Positions 34,538 through 44,790 of a stretch of 48,728 nt of DNA are shown here, piece after piece. The stretch comes from Gammaproteobacteria bacterium (lineage in GTDB: Bacteria; Pseudomonadota; Gammaproteobacteria; Pseudomonadales; Pseudohongiellaceae), in assembly GCA_002706685.1 (NCBI GenBank), contig PALV01000014.1:1-48728 (forward strand), in the 5' to 3' direction. A model generated the notes under the pieces. That model was not told the DNA's origin. It did not search any database and worked only from the letters and a program-made list of their open reading frames with translations. The position numbers and the translations under genes were made by a program. The number at the start of each line of letters is the position of its first letter. Positions within the stretch are counted from its first letter, which is position 1.

Positions 34538-36769
34538 ATGTCCGACTCAAGCAAACCGCCACATCTGTTCTCATATCCGCGTTACTGGGCCGAGTGCTTT
34601 GGCACCGCTCCTTATCTGCCCATGTCACGGGCGGAGATGGATGCGCTGGGCTGGGACAGCTGCGATATCATCATCGTTACCGCGGACGCTTATGTCGACC
34701 ACCCCAGTTTTGGCATGGCTGTGGTTGGACGTTTGCTGGAGGCACAGGGCTTCCGGGTGGGCATCATTGCGCAACCCGACTGGCAAAGTGCAGAGCCGTT
34801 CAAAGCCCTGGGCAAGCCGAATCTGTTTTTCGGGGTCACCGGCGGCAACATGGACTCGCTGATCAACCGCTACACCGCGGACCTGCGTATCCGCAGCGAC
34901 GATGCCTATACACCAAATGCAGAACCGGGCAAGCGTCCCGATCGGTCAGTGATCGTTTACAGTCAGCGCTGCCGTGAGGCCTTCTACGACACGCCTATCG
35001 TCATCGGTGGCATAGAGGCAAGCCTGCGCCGTATCGCCCAGTATGACTACTGGAGCGACCAGGTTCGCCAGTCCATACTCATAGACTCTAACGCCGATAT
35101 TCTGCTCTATGGCAACGCTGAGCGGGCGCTGGTTGAGGTTGCTCATCAGATCGCAAATGGCAGGGATCTGGCGACGATGACCGATGTGCGTGGTACGGCT
35201 ATTGTGCGTAGAGATGTACCGGCTGGATGGACCGAGATAGACTCGACCCGCATCGACTGGCCAGGCCGCATCGACAATATTCCGAACCCTTACGATGTGC
35301 CACACGACCAGGCGACCGACACCAAGACACGCGAACTCGCAAAAGCCGAACAGGCTGTGGGCATGACCGGGGGCGACGCTTTAGCAGTCAAGGCACCCGT
35401 GCCTGACGCTGACACCGTAACGACGGTCCGCATAATACCGCTGCCGCTGCACCGCCAGTTCGACAGCGACCCTGAGCGAACCTACATTCGGTTGCCGCCA
35501 TACCACAAGGTGAAAAAAGACCCTGCACTGTATGCCCACGCCTCACGGGTACTGCACCAGGAATCCAACCCCTACAATGCCAAGGTACTGGTTCAGAAGC
35601 ACGGTACGCTGGACGTATGGGTCAATCCACCACCCATTCCGCTGGAAACAGACGAAATGGATGGGGTGTTTGATCTGCCCTATCAGCGTCGCCCACATCC
35701 ATCGTACGGCAATGCACGAATTCCTGCCTACGATATGATCAAAACCTCGGTGAATATCATGCGGGGCTGCTTTGGCGGCTGTACCTTCTGCTCAATCACT
35801 GAGCACGAAGGACGCATCATCCAGAGCCGCTCAGAGGGGTCCATTCTTCGCGAGATCGAAAAAATTCGCGATCAGGTGCCTGGATTTACTGGCACGATCT
35901 CCGACCTTGGCGGTCCGACTGCCAATATGTACAAGCTCAACTGTAAATCCCAGGAGATTCAGAAACGCTGCAAGCGCCTGTCATGCGTCTATCCGACCAT
36001 CTGCCAGCATCTGAATACGGACCATAGCCCCACGACACAGCTCTATCGCAAGGCGCGCGCCATCCCGGGCGTGAAACGTGTGGCGATCGCCTCAGGCCTG
36101 CGTTATGACCTGGCCATCAAGGATCCGGAATACGTTGAAGAACTGGTGACACACCATGTCGGCGGCTACCTGAAGATCGCGCCGGAGCACAGCGAAGACA
36201 AGACGCTGTCCAAGATGATGAAACCCAGTATCAGTGCCTACGATGAATTCAAACGCATGTTTGATCATTTTTCGGCCAAGGCTGGCAAGGAACAGTACCT
36301 GATTCCCTATTTCATCGCTGCCCACCCCGGCTCCGATGATGAAGACATGATGAATCTGGCGCGCTGGCTGAAGAAGTACAAGTTCAAGCCCGACCAGGTG
36401 CAGACCTTCTATCCATCACCGATGGCGCTGGCGACGGCGATGTACTATTCCGGCAAGAATCCACTGAAGAAAGTGACCTACAAAAGTGAATCGGTCACGG
36501 TCAGCAAGGACATTGAGCAGCGTCGCCTGCAGAAAGCCTTCCTGCGCTACCACGACCCCAAGAACTGGCCGATGCTGCGCACGGCTCTGCGCAAGATGGG
36601 TCGCGAGGATCTGATCGGCAGCGCGCCACATTGCCTGGTGCCGGACGACAAACCCGCGAGAGGTGGAAAATCCGCACCGCGCGCCGCGGCGAAACACGGC
36701 GCAGGTGGACGTCGGCATGCTGCTGGCGGCAAGCCGGGCAGAAAGTCCGTCAAACGCCGTATACACTGA
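34538..36769 (+). CDS. ygiQ: YgiQ family radical SAM protein
   Basis: The 743-residue product opens with [20 protein letters not shown] and the B12-binding-like domain ([20 protein letters not shown]). The radical SAM cluster motif is [10 protein letters not shown] (C-x3-C-x2-C), followed by [18 protein letters not shown]. The family is widely conserved (UPF0313) but its reaction is not established. The last 40 residues are very rich in Arg, Lys, Gly and Ala ([18 protein letters not shown]), suggesting nucleic-acid contact; that is inference. Start is the ATG at 34538 without a clear ribosome-binding site; TAGAAT at 34500-34505 could be a -10 box. Confidence 0.95.
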   Translation: MSDSSKPPHLFSYPRYWAECFGTAPYLPMSRAEMDALGWDSCDIIIVTADAYVDHPSFGMAVVGRLLEAQGFRVGIIAQPDWQSAEPFKALGKPNLFFGVTGGNMDSLINRYTADLRIRSDDAYTPNAEPGKRPDRSVIVYSQRCREAFYDTPIVIGGIEASLRRIAQYDYWSDQVRQSILIDSNADILLYGNAERALVEVAHQIANGRDLATMTDVRGTAIVRRDVPAGWTEIDSTRIDWPGRIDNIPNPYDVPHDQATDTKTRELAKAEQAVGMTGGDALAVKAPVPDADTVTTVRIIPLPLHRQFDSDPERTYIRLPPYHKVKKDPALYAHASRVLHQESNPYNAKVLVQKHGTLDVWVNPPPIPLETDEMDGVFDLPYQRRPHPSYGNARIPAYDMIKTSVNIMRGCFGGCTFCSITEHEGRIIQSRSEGSILREIEKIRDQVPGFTGTISDLGGPTANMYKLNCKSQEIQKRCKRLSCVYPTICQHLNTDHSPTTQLYRKARAIPGVKRVAIASGLRYDLAIKDPEYVEELVTHHVGGYLKIAPEHSEDKTLSKMMKPSISAYDEFKRMFDHFSAKAGKEQYLIPYFIAAHPGSDDEDMMNLARWLKKYKFKPDQVQTFYPSPMALATAMYYSGKNPLKKVTYKSESVTVSKDIEQRRLQKAFLRYHDPKNWPMLRTALRKMGREDLIGSAPHCLVPDDKPARGGKSAPRAAAKHGAGGRRHAAGGKPGRKSVKRRIH

Positions 36770-36819
36770 TTCTGGAAACCTTCTGAGGCTCATTCTCAAA
36801 TGCGATTTACGTTGCAAAC

Positions 36820-36838
36820 GAGAATGATTAACACTATG
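36820..36838 (+). promoter_or_regulatory. Fur box upstream of the FecA-like receptor
   Basis: The 19 bases GAGAATGATTAACACTATG match 14 of 19 positions of the classical Fur consensus. An inverted copy of its left part, CATTCTC, lies at 36791-36797 and pairs with GAGAATG at 36820-36826, suggesting an extended binding region. It lies about 95 bases before the receptor ATG, so iron-dependent repression is predicted. Confidence 0.7.
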
Positions 36839-36931
36839 ATTGGCGCAATTTTTTTGCATTCGTCATGCGCTCACAGAAATCGCAGGCGATGCGCCAACAC
36901 CATAGGACGATACTATCCTCAGGGGAGTTAT

Positions 36932-39073
36932 ATGAAGATTCGCAACAAGCGTCTGCAATTTGCTGTGTCCGCCATCATCATGGGATCAACTGTCGGCGCC
37001 CACGCCTCGAATGTCGAGGAATTCCTGATCATTGGCAGCCGTGAAGACGCCCGCACTGTGGCCGGCTCCGGCGCTGTGATTGATGGAGAACAGATTCGCA
37101 TTGAAGCTGCCACAGACATCAACCAGCTTCTGAAAACCGTGCCGGGTGTCTACATCCGTGAAGAAGAAGGCCTGGGACTGCGCCCGAATATCGGTATCCG
37201 CGGCGCCACATCCGAGCGCAGCAGCAAAGTCACTATCATGGAAGATGGCATCATGATGGCGCCAGCCCCCTACGCTGACCCGTCTGCCTATTACTTCCCT
37301 ACTGCTACCCGACAGTCCACCGTTGAAGTCCTGAAAGGCGCGCCGCTGCTTCGCTATGGCCCGCAGACAACTGGCGGCGTGGTCAACCTGGTCAGCACGC
37401 CCATTCCGCAGGAAAGTGCGGGCAGCGTGCAGACCGTGATTGATGAGCGCGGCAGTGTCGATCTGCATGCCTGGGCGGGTGGCCAGGGCGAATCCATGGG
37501 CTGGCTACTGGAAACCGTGCAACGCGATGGCGAAAGCTTTAAGGACACCGATCGCAGCAACGATGCCGGCGACTATCGTATCGAGGATTACGTTGCCAAG
37601 CTTGGCTGGCAATCCACTGAAGGACCGGCGCAAAGCCTGCTGCTAAAACTGCAGTATTCAGAGGAAACCTCCCTGGAAACCTATCTGGGTCTGACCGATG
37701 CCGACTTCGAAGCCAACCCGAACCGTCGATACGGCCTGTCAGCCATTGATGATATGAGCAATCGTCACTCGTCGATCCAGCTCAGCTATGCTCTGGCGCT
37801 GAGCGACAACACAACCTTGAGCGCCAACGCCTACCAGAACAATTTCAAACGTAACTGGTTCAAACTCGACGGCGGCGGTGCGTATATTGATGCTGCCAAC
37901 CGCGGCGATGCGCGTGCCCAGGCAATTCTGGACGGATCAGGTAACGTGAATGGACTGCGTTACAAGAACAACAATCGTCGTTACGAATCACGTGGTGTTG
38001 AAGTTAACCTGGCGCATAACCAGGGCGATCACCTGATTGAGTTCGGTGCGCGCACTCACGAAGACGAATCGGACCGCTTCCAGCCAGTTGATGTTTACAA
38101 CCAGGCCGGCGCACGATTGATCTACGACCGCCGTATCCAGCCAGGTTCCGGCGACAATCGTGTAGGTTCTGCAGACGCAGTAACCTTCTGGCTGACTGAT
38201 ACCTGGCAGGTCACCGACGCGCTGACCGTCAACGCGGCATTGCGACACGAAAACGTCACCACCAGCGAACATCGTTACGCAACTCTTGACCGCAGCTCGC
38301 TGAACCGTATTACCAACAACGAAGCCAGCGAATGGTTGCCAGGCGTGTCACTGACCTATCAGATCAGCGATAGTTTCCAGGTACTGGCTGGCGTGCATCG
38401 CGGATTTTCTCCACTGGGCGCAGGTGCACAACCTAACGAAGACCCGGAAACCAGCGACAACTATGAAGCCGGCTTCCGTTACCAGAGCGGTACCCTGTTC
38501 GCTGAACTGATCGGTTTTTACAGTGATTTCTCGAACAAGAGTGAGAATTGCTCACTGGCCAGCCCATGCAGCAACGGCGAAACCAGTGGCTCTTACACTA
38601 CCGGTGAAGCAGTGATTCAGGGCCTGGAAGTTCAATTTGGCAACCGTTTTGCAGTAGGCGACGCGTCCGTACCCTTCGATTTCAGCTACACTTTGACTGA
38701 TGCCGAGATCACACGCACTGACGCTACTGCTGGTGTGAACAAGGGTGACGAGCTGAAAGACGTACCACGTAACATCTTCAGCGTCCGCAGTGGCCTGGAG
38801 CTGGCCAATGGCTGGAACAACTACATCGTCGGCAAGCTGGTACATGAGATGTGTGTGTCAATCGGGTGTAACAACTCAGCCAGCCCTTACGCCAAAACTG
38901 ACACGCTGTTCGTCACTGACCTGATCAGCCGTTACACTATCAACAATGGCGTTGAGCTGTTCTTAAAAGTCGAAAACCTGTTCGACAAACAGAAGATCGT
39001 TTCACGCGATCCCGACGGCGCACGCCCGAACAAGGCACGCACCGCGTCAGTTGGTTTCCTGTACGAGTTCTGA
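36932..39073 (+). CDS. TonB-dependent iron/siderophore receptor (FecA-like)
   Basis: The product has 713 residues from the ATG at 36932, chosen for AGGGGAG nine bases upstream and the signal peptide (AVSAIIMGSTVGAHA-S). A TonB box-like VEEFLIIGSRED is followed by the plug (INQLLKTVPGVYIREEEGLG, LRPNIGIRGATSERSSKVTI, MEDGIMMAPAPYADPSAYYF, VEVLKGAPLLRYGPQTTGGV). The barrel ends VGFLYEF with the terminal Phe. The plug PNIGIRG and APYADPSAYYFP lines are those of FecA and related ferric-chelate receptors. With the Fur box upstream, uptake of a ferric chelate is likely. Two cysteine pairs in the C-terminal part (ENCSLASPC and MCVSIGC) probably staple outer loops. It lacks the N-terminal FecR-signalling domain. 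Confidence 0.92.
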   Translation: MKIRNKRLQFAVSAIIMGSTVGAHASNVEEFLIIGSREDARTVAGSGAVIDGEQIRIEAATDINQLLKTVPGVYIREEEGLGLRPNIGIRGATSERSSKVTIMEDGIMMAPAPYADPSAYYFPTATRQSTVEVLKGAPLLRYGPQTTGGVVNLVSTPIPQESAGSVQTVIDERGSVDLHAWAGGQGESMGWLLETVQRDGESFKDTDRSNDAGDYRIEDYVAKLGWQSTEGPAQSLLLKLQYSEETSLETYLGLTDADFEANPNRRYGLSAIDDMSNRHSSIQLSYALALSDNTTLSANAYQNNFKRNWFKLDGGGAYIDAANRGDARAQAILDGSGNVNGLRYKNNNRRYESRGVEVNLAHNQGDHLIEFGARTHEDESDRFQPVDVYNQAGARLIYDRRIQPGSGDNRVGSADAVTFWLTDTWQVTDALTVNAALRHENVTTSEHRYATLDRSSLNRITNNEASEWLPGVSLTYQISDSFQVLAGVHRGFSPLGAGAQPNEDPETSDNYEAGFRYQSGTLFAELIGFYSDFSNKSENCSLASPCSNGETSGSYTTGEAVIQGLEVQFGNRFAVGDASVPFDFSYTLTDAEITRTDATAGVNKGDELKDVPRNIFSVRSGLELANGWNNYIVGKLVHEMCVSIGCNNSASPYAKTDTLFVTDLISRYTINNGVELFLKVENLFDKQKIVSRDPDGARPNKARTASVGFLYEF

Positions 39074-39094
39074 TCAACTCCCAGGTGTTTACCG

Positions 39095-39132
39095 AACAAA
39101 AAAGGCAGCTCAACTGAGCTGCCTTTTTTGTT
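39095..39132. terminator. Bidirectional rho-independent terminator between FecA-like receptor and tex
   Basis: An 18-base perfect inverted repeat (39095-39112 and 39115-39132), core GGCAGCTCA/TGAGCTGCC with flanking A and T runs. It is the 3' end of both convergent genes. Confidence 0.95.
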
Positions 39133-39164
39133 ATTCAGACTCATTGTCTAAAAAGTGACACAAG

Positions 39165-41495
39165 CTATTTCTTGTTCTTGAGAGCCTGCTCAAACAACGC
39201 CGCCATCGTACCGGTCTGACGCTTGTTGTCAGCCGCCTTGCCAAAGTCCTTCTTGCCACGGGTGGATGTTGCAGCCCGGGCACCACCACGCGAGGAACGA
39301 CTGCCATCGCTTTTCTCGCTAGGTTGCGGCAAGGGATCATCCAGACGCATGGTCATGGCGATTCGTTTTCTTTCTCGATCAACTTCCAGCACTTTGACTT
39401 TGACAATCTGGCCGGCACTCACCACTTCGTGCGGATCCTTCACAAACTTGTCGGACAGAGCTGAAATATGCACCAGGCCATCCTGATGGACCCCCACATC
39501 AACAAATGCACCGAAGTTGGTGACATTGGTGACAGTACCTTCCAGTATCATGCCCGGCACCAGGTCTTTTATTTCCTCAACACCTTCTTTCAGTTCCGCT
39601 GTTTTGAATTCACCACGCGGATCACGACCGGGCTTCTCCAGTTCTTTGAGGATATCCTGGACGGTGGGCAGACCGAACTTCTCGCTGACGTAATCCTGGG
39701 CCTTCAGGCCGCGCAGAAACGCAGCGTCACCGATCAGTGACTTCACATCACGATTGTTGCGACGGGCGATCTCCTCAACCAGCGGATAGGACTCAGGATG
39801 CACCGCAGAACCATCCAGCGGGTTCTCACTTTCGTGGATACGCAGAAAACCGGCTGCCTGCTCGAAGGTCTTGTCGCCAAACCTTGGGACTTTCTTCAAT
39901 TGTTCACGCGACCGGAACTGACCATTCTGGTCCCTGAATTCCAGAATATTGCTTACCAGCGACTGATTGAGACCGGACACCCTTTTCAGCAATGGAGCCG
40001 ATGCTGAATTGACATCCACACCCACTGCGTTCACACAGTCCTCGACCACCGCGTCCAGACTTCTGGCCAGCTTCACCTGACTGACATCGTGCTGGTACTG
40101 ACCAACACCAATCGACTTGGGTTCGATCTTTACCAGCTCGGCCAGTGGATCCTGCAGGCGGCGGGCAATGGACACCGCGCCTCTAATCGTGACGTCCAGG
40201 TCCGGCAGTTCCTGGGAGGCAAACTCTGAAGCTGAATACACGGATGCACCCGCCTCGTTGACCATGACTTTCTTGAGCTTGAACTGCGGAAACTGTTTGC
40301 AGAAATCACCAACAAACTGGTCGGTTTCCCGAGACGCGGTACCATTGCCGATACTGATCAGTTCAACCGGGTATTTATCGCAGAGCGCTTTTAGTACGGC
40401 AGCCGCCTCCGCCTTGCGATGCTGAGGCGCGTTCGGAAAAATTGCACCGTGGTCCAGCACTTTGCCAGTCTGATCCACAACACAGAGTTTAACGCCGGTG
40501 CGCAGCCCCGGATCAAGACCGATCGTGACTTTCTTGCCTGCCGGTGGGGCCAGCAACAGATCCTTGATATTGCGGGCAAATACATCGATGGCGCCCTCTT
40601 CCGCCTGCTCACGCAGCTGGGTCAGAAAGTCCGTCTGCAGGTGTGTATGTACCTTGACGCGCCAGGTCCAGCGCACGACATCTGCCAGCCACTTGTCGGC
40701 TGCCCTGCCCTGATCATTGATCTTCCAGTGCGAGGCAATCATGCCCTCGCAGGCGTGACGCGCTGGTGGTGCGTTTTCGTCGACCGGGATATCCAGCTTC
40801 AGATTGAGGATACCCTCGTTTCTGGCACGGAACAGGGCCATCACGCGGTGCGAGGGAATGGTCGTAACCGCTTCCGAAAATTCAAAATAATCCCGGTACT
40901 TGGCACCCTCCTGTTCCTTGCCCGGCACCAGCTCCGAGATCATATGCGCGTGACCCCAGAAGAAGTCCCGCAGCTTGCCCAGCAGATTTGCATCTTCGCC
41001 AAACTGTTCGATCAGAATGTGACGGGCGCCGTCCAGCGCTGCTTTTGCATCGGCGACCCCCTGATCGGCATCGATGTATTTCTCAGCTTCCAGTTCCGGG
41101 TCCAGCGCCGGGTTGTCGTAAAGACTGTCGGCCAGCGGCTGCAGGCCTGCCTCTCTGGCAATCTGCGCCCTGGTGCGGCGCTTGGGCTTGTAGGGCAGAT
41201 AGAGATCTTCCAGCGCAGTCTTGGTATCCGCCTGGCGGATCTGGGCTTCCAGTTCCGGCGTCAGCTTTTCCTGCTCGGAGATGCTCTTGAGAATGACCTC
41301 TCGTCGATCTTCCATCTCACGCAGATAGACCAGACGCTCTTGCAATTTGCGCAACTGGGTATCATCCAGACCACCGGTCACTTCTTTACGGTAGCGGGCG
41401 ATAAACGGGACCGTCGCGCCATCATCCAGCATGGCTACGGTGGCGGTTACTTGTTGGGCCTTGGCGCCGATCTCCGCGGCAATCTGTTCATACAT
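39165..41495 (-). CDS. tex: Tex family transcription accessory protein
   Basis: The 776-residue product carries the whole Tex plan: N-terminal helical part ([20 protein letters not shown]), the [20 protein letters not shown] helix, a YqgF/RuvX-like nuclease fold ([21 protein letters not shown]), helix-hairpin-helix segments ([17 protein letters not shown]) and a C-terminal S1 RNA-binding domain ([20 protein letters not shown] then HQDGLVHIS). The tail is basic and Ser/Gly-rich. Tex binds nucleic acid and affects transcription in several pathogens. I chose the ATG at 41495 because it aligns with the start of E. coli Tex; a GTG at 41525 would add ten residues. It is followed by the shared terminator. 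Confidence 0.96.
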   Translation of the reverse strand: MYEQIAAEIGAKAQQVTATVAMLDDGATVPFIARYRKEVTGGLDDTQLRKLQERLVYLREMEDRREVILKSISEQEKLTPELEAQIRQADTKTALEDLYLPYKPKRRTRAQIAREAGLQPLADSLYDNPALDPELEAEKYIDADQGVADAKAALDGARHILIEQFGEDANLLGKLRDFFWGHAHMISELVPGKEQEGAKYRDYFEFSEAVTTIPSHRVMALFRARNEGILNLKLDIPVDENAPPARHACEGMIASHWKINDQGRAADKWLADVVRWTWRVKVHTHLQTDFLTQLREQAEEGAIDVFARNIKDLLLAPPAGKKVTIGLDPGLRTGVKLCVVDQTGKVLDHGAIFPNAPQHRKAEAAAVLKALCDKYPVELISIGNGTASRETDQFVGDFCKQFPQFKLKKVMVNEAGASVYSASEFASQELPDLDVTIRGAVSIARRLQDPLAELVKIEPKSIGVGQYQHDVSQVKLARSLDAVVEDCVNAVGVDVNSASAPLLKRVSGLNQSLVSNILEFRDQNGQFRSREQLKKVPRFGDKTFEQAAGFLRIHESENPLDGSAVHPESYPLVEEIARRNNRDVKSLIGDAAFLRGLKAQDYVSEKFGLPTVQDILKELEKPGRDPRGEFKTAELKEGVEEIKDLVPGMILEGTVTNVTNFGAFVDVGVHQDGLVHISALSDKFVKDPHEVVSAGQIVKVKVLEVDRERKRIAMTMRLDDPLPQPSEKSDGSRSSRGGARAATSTRGKKDFGKAADNKRQTGTMAALFEQALKNKK

Positions 41496-41570
41496 CGCTG
41501 TTAACACTGAATAGGGTTCCTGCACTTGATTTTGGGTTGTTGTGTTAGGGGTTCGATAGTCAAAAGCTCA

Positions 41571-42392
41571 CTACGCAGCGGGGTCATCCCCGGCGTCATT
41601 GCGATTGGCACGTTTGACGTGATCATCAATATAGGTCAGCACACCGCGCAGTATGTTGATTTCCATGGCGTCCGGCCGGATACGGCCAAACAGCCGGCGC
41701 ATGCGAGGCATCAGCAGCCGAGGATTTTTGGGGTCGTGGAAGTCCATGTCGATCAGTACCTGTTCAAGATGCTCGTAAAACAGTTCCAGCTGGTGGTTAT
41801 CCGCCTTGGGGACGTCCCAGTACTCATCTTCAACGCTGGCATCGTAGAAATCACCACTGTGAACCGGTTGTGCCGCAGCACCTGCTGCCAGCGCATCCAG
41901 CATGGCCACCCGCACTTCATAACAGATCACTACAACTGCCGCCGCCAGATTGAGCGAGCTGTACTCTTCACTGGCGGGGATCTGCACGTGATAATGACAG
42001 AGCTGCAGTTCTTCGTTGTTCAGGCCGCTGTCTTCACGACCAAACACCAACGCAACTTTGTTGCGACCGGCGTCTGCCACGACATGATTCGCGCACTGAC
42101 GGGGGCTGAGCACCGGCCACGGCATCCGGCGTGACCGGGCACTGGCGCCAATAACCAGGCCGCAATCAGCAACAGCGGTCTGCAGGTCGGGAAACACCTC
42201 TGCCCTATCCAGTACGTCGGTGGCCGATGCAGCACGCCAGGTTGCGGTATCACTGGGGTAGTCCCTGGGATCGACCAGGCGCAGATTGGGAATCCCCATA
42301 TTTTTAAGGGCGCGCGCGGCGGCGCCGATGTTGCCGGGATGTGAGGTATTAACCAGCACGACCTGGATATTGGAAAATTCGGGCAGGCTCAA
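41571..42392 (-). CDS. trmJ: tRNA (cytidine/uridine-2'-O)-methyltransferase TrmJ
   Basis: TrmJ methylates the ribose of nucleotide 32 in several tRNAs. The 273-residue product has the SPOUT knot motifs: LVNTSHPGNIGAAARALKNMG (motif 1), ALVFGREDSGLNNEEL (motif 2) and SSLNLAAAVVVICYEVR (motif 3), plus a C-terminal helical extension typical of TrmJ. GGAGAG lies before the ATG. It is divergent from suhB across 125 bases. The trmJ-suhB neighbourhood is also seen in E. coli, which supports both assignments. Extended -10 promoter on the minus strand listed separately. Confidence 0.95.
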   Translation of the reverse strand: MSLPEFSNIQVVLVNTSHPGNIGAAARALKNMGIPNLRLVDPRDYPSDTATWRAASATDVLDRAEVFPDLQTAVADCGLVIGASARSRRMPWPVLSPRQCANHVVADAGRNKVALVFGREDSGLNNEELQLCHYHVQIPASEEYSSLNLAAAVVVICYEVRVAMLDALAAGAAAQPVHSGDFYDASVEDEYWDVPKADNHQLELFYEHLEQVLIDMDFHDPKNPRLLMPRMRRLFGRIRPDAMEINILRGVLTYIDDHVKRANRNDAGDDPAA

Positions 42393-42433
42393 AGATCTCT
42401 CCGCGTCTGTCGATGTTTATAAAATGGGTCCGG

Positions 42434-42442
42434 ATTATAACA
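42434..42442 (-). promoter_or_regulatory. Extended -10 promoter of trmJ
   Basis: On the minus strand TGTTATAAT: the TG-n extension plus a perfect TATAAT. No good -35, as is common for extended -10 promoters. Predicted start near 42427, 35 bases before the trmJ ATG. Confidence 0.6.
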
Positions 42443-42476
42443 GCCTGATAACAAACTATCTGCGTTGCTCTCGTTT

Positions 42477-42485
42477 TGCTATCAT
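42477..42485 (+). promoter_or_regulatory. Extended -10 promoter of suhB
   Basis: TGCTATCAT: TG-n plus TATCAT (five of six). Predicted start near 42492, 26 bases before the ATG at 42518. No clear -35. Confidence 0.5.
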
Positions 42486-42517
42486 TGGCGGCTGATTCAC
42501 TCCCGATTGTCGAGACT

Positions 42518-43300
42518 ATGCACCCAGTTATCAATATAGCCCTCCGCGCCGCCCGCAGCGCCGCCGAACAAATCGCCCATGTCAGCGACCGCCTGGATCG
42601 CGTCAATGTTGTTGAAGACCATGGCGGCAACCTGGTAACCAGCATGGACCTGGATGCGGAGCGAACCATTCTGTATCACCTGCGCAAGGCCTACCCTGAT
42701 TTCAGCGTCGAATCGCGCATCAGTGGTTATACCGAGGGTGCCGATCGTGCCAACACCTGGCTGATCGACCCCATCGTGGGCAACCGCAATTTTTATCGCG
42801 GCGTGGGGGCATTCTGCGTTTCCGTCGCACTGAGAACCAGCAAAGGCATCACACAGGGCGTGCTCGTGAATCCGGCTACCAACCAGGAATTCACTGCCAG
42901 CAAGGGCGACGGTGCCCAGCTGAATGCGACACGTATCCGGGTTGGCAAGGCCAGTGAGCTTGAGCAGTCCATGATCGCGCTGGATGGTGACCCTCAGGGC
43001 GAGACCGTCATCATGCAGAAACTGTTGGCCAGCCTGCAGGCGCTGCCGGCCTGGGTTCAGATCAGCGGATGTCCAGCGCTGGACATGGCGCATGTTGCAT
43101 CCGGACGACTGGATGCGGCCTGGTGCGCACAGCAGCCGGAAACCGCCATTGCTGCTGCCCGTCTGATTCTTCTTGAGTCAGGTGCCCTGCTGGGAGACCC
43201 TCAGGGCAATCCGCAGGTGCAACAGAGCAAAGAGCTGCTGTTCAGCAACCCAAAATGCTTTAAGCAACTCCTCAAAATACGCCAGACCCTGACAAGCTAA
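42518..43300 (+). CDS. suhB: SuhB-family protein with lost inositol monophosphatase active site
   Basis: The 260-residue product aligns with E. coli SuhB without gaps through the first 100 residues (MHPVINIALRAARSAAEQIA; WLIDPIVGNRNF), and lies divergent from trmJ as in E. coli, so it is the suhB orthologue. The enzyme's metal ligands are mostly gone: E67 is Arg (SVESRISG), D87 of the DPLDGT motif is Val (DPIVGN), the Thr after it is Asn, and the Asp of the C-terminal PWD motif (D212) is replaced (QQPETAIAAA). Only D84 remains. Phosphatase activity is therefore unlikely. SuhB has a second role as a partner of Nus factors in rRNA transcription antitermination and ribosome assembly, independent of catalysis in E. 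coli. I infer that this role alone is kept. A MATE gene follows after 36 bases. Confidence 0.88.
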   Translation: MHPVINIALRAARSAAEQIAHVSDRLDRVNVVEDHGGNLVTSMDLDAERTILYHLRKAYPDFSVESRISGYTEGADRANTWLIDPIVGNRNFYRGVGAFCVSVALRTSKGITQGVLVNPATNQEFTASKGDGAQLNATRIRVGKASELEQSMIALDGDPQGETVIMQKLLASLQALPAWVQISGCPALDMAHVASGRLDAAWCAQQPETAIAAARLILLESGALLGDPQGNPQVQQSKELLFSNPKCFKQLLKIRQTLTS

Positions 43301-43336
43301 AACAACAAAACAACTCATCAGAACCGATGGTCGGAC

Positions 43337-44710
43337 ATGGCAGAACCCAGACGCAGTAATCGCCACAAACTGACAGAAGGCCCCATCGGTCAAACCCTCA
43401 TCAATATGACCATGCCCATGATTGTTGGCATGGTCATGATGTTCAGCTTCAATCTGGTTGATACATTTTTCATCAGTATGCTCGGCACCGAGCCACTGTC
43501 TGCCATCAGTTTTACCTTCCCCGTCACCTTCACCATCATGAGTCTGGCCATCGGTCTAAGCATCGGCACATCCGCCGTGGTCGCCAAATACATTGGTCGC
43601 GGTGAAACAGAAAAGGCCAAGCAGGCGTCGACAGTGACAAACTACGTCGCCATGGCACTGGCCGGCGTGCTGGCCATTGTCGGTTATGTTTTCATGGACA
43701 GCATTTTTCTGCTGATGGGTGCACCAGAATCCATGCTGCCAGCGATTCGCGAGTATATGGACATCTGGCTACCCACCAGTGTGCTGCTGGTCGCCATCAT
43801 TTGTGCCAACGCCGTGCTGCGAGCCAATGGCGACACGCGAACGCCCAGCATCCTGATGGCGGCGGCCGGTCTGATCAATGCGGCACTGGACCCTCTTTTC
43901 ATTTTCGGTCTGGGACCAATTCCTGCCATGGGCATTCAGGGTGCCGCTTATGCAACGCTGGCCTCATGGATAGCCGGTGTCTGCTTCCTGTTCTATTACC
44001 TGGCCATTCGCCATGAACTGATCTATCGCGGCCTGCCCACGGGTCCGGTGTTCAAGAACTCAGCGCGCGAAATGCTTCGCATTGGTATTCCCGCCTCGGG
44101 CGCCAATATGATGACGCCGCTGGCTGCCGGCATCATGACCGCCATCGTAGCCTCATACGGAGAAACCGCAGTTGCTGCGTTTGGTGTCGGCTCACGCCTG
44201 GAATCCATTGCCTGCCTGGTCATACTGGCGCTGTCGAGTACGTTGCCGCCGTTTGTCAGCCAGAATCTGGGGGCCGGCAAGCTCGAGCGCATTCGCGAGG
44301 CATGCCGGCTTTCCATGCGTTTCGTGCAGGGCTGGCAGTTACTGATTTACATAGTCATGGCACTGGGTGCATCGCTGATTGCCTGGGTGTTTACCCGCGA
44401 CGCCGAAGTTGCCGGGATCATTCGTCTCTACCTGTGGATCATGCCGTTAAGCTATGGCATGCAGGGCGTGATCATCCTCTGTAACTCTGCGCTGAATGCC
44501 CTGCACAAACCCATGGTAGCGCTGTATCTGAGCTTCGCCCGCTTTTTTGTGTTTTATGTCCCACTCGCCTGGGTTGGCAGTCAACTCTATGGTTTACCGG
44601 GGTTCTTTATAGGCGCATTCACAGGCAACCTGTTGATGGCCATTGTTTCCTGGCTTACATTCCAGCGTGTACTGGCCGCTGAGCAGGCCCACATGCAACC
44701 GGCCAGCTGA
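43337..44710 (+). CDS. MATE family multidrug/metabolite efflux transporter
   Basis: The 457-residue product has twelve hydrophobic segments in two similar halves. Family hallmarks: EGPIGQTLINMTMPMIVGM at the start, NLVDTFFISMLGTEPLSA, the loop NAVLRANGDTRTPSILMAA, and LIFALSST-type segment CLVILALSSTLPPFVSQNLGAGK. MATE proteins expel cationic compounds driven by Na+ or H+ gradients. Start is the ATG at 43337, after 36 bases behind suhB, so co-transcription with suhB is possible. Substrate unknown. No regulator adjacent. Confidence 0.92.
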   Translation: MAEPRRSNRHKLTEGPIGQTLINMTMPMIVGMVMMFSFNLVDTFFISMLGTEPLSAISFTFPVTFTIMSLAIGLSIGTSAVVAKYIGRGETEKAKQASTVTNYVAMALAGVLAIVGYVFMDSIFLLMGAPESMLPAIREYMDIWLPTSVLLVAIICANAVLRANGDTRTPSILMAAAGLINAALDPLFIFGLGPIPAMGIQGAAYATLASWIAGVCFLFYYLAIRHELIYRGLPTGPVFKNSAREMLRIGIPASGANMMTPLAAGIMTAIVASYGETAVAAFGVGSRLESIACLVILALSSTLPPFVSQNLGAGKLERIREACRLSMRFVQGWQLLIYIVMALGASLIAWVFTRDAEVAGIIRLYLWIMPLSYGMQGVIILCNSALNALHKPMVALYLSFARFFVFYVPLAWVGSQLYGLPGFFIGAFTGNLLMAIVSWLTFQRVLAAEQAHMQPAS

Positions 44711-44790
44711 ACCCCGGCAGGCATTTCCTCCCTTTGCCCGCTGCGGCTTTTGTTTTATGCTTCGGAAAAACATATAAAAGGGGATTCCGC

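Noticed and set aside
40419..41504. 361-codon open frame opposite tex
   Set aside because: Tex is unambiguous on the minus strand; the antisense frame has no family signature and is produced by codon bias.
44750..44778. Promoter TTGTTT-N17-TATAAA before the 29-codon ORF
   Set aside because: It would place the transcription start after the ORF's ribosome-binding site; probably fortuitous.
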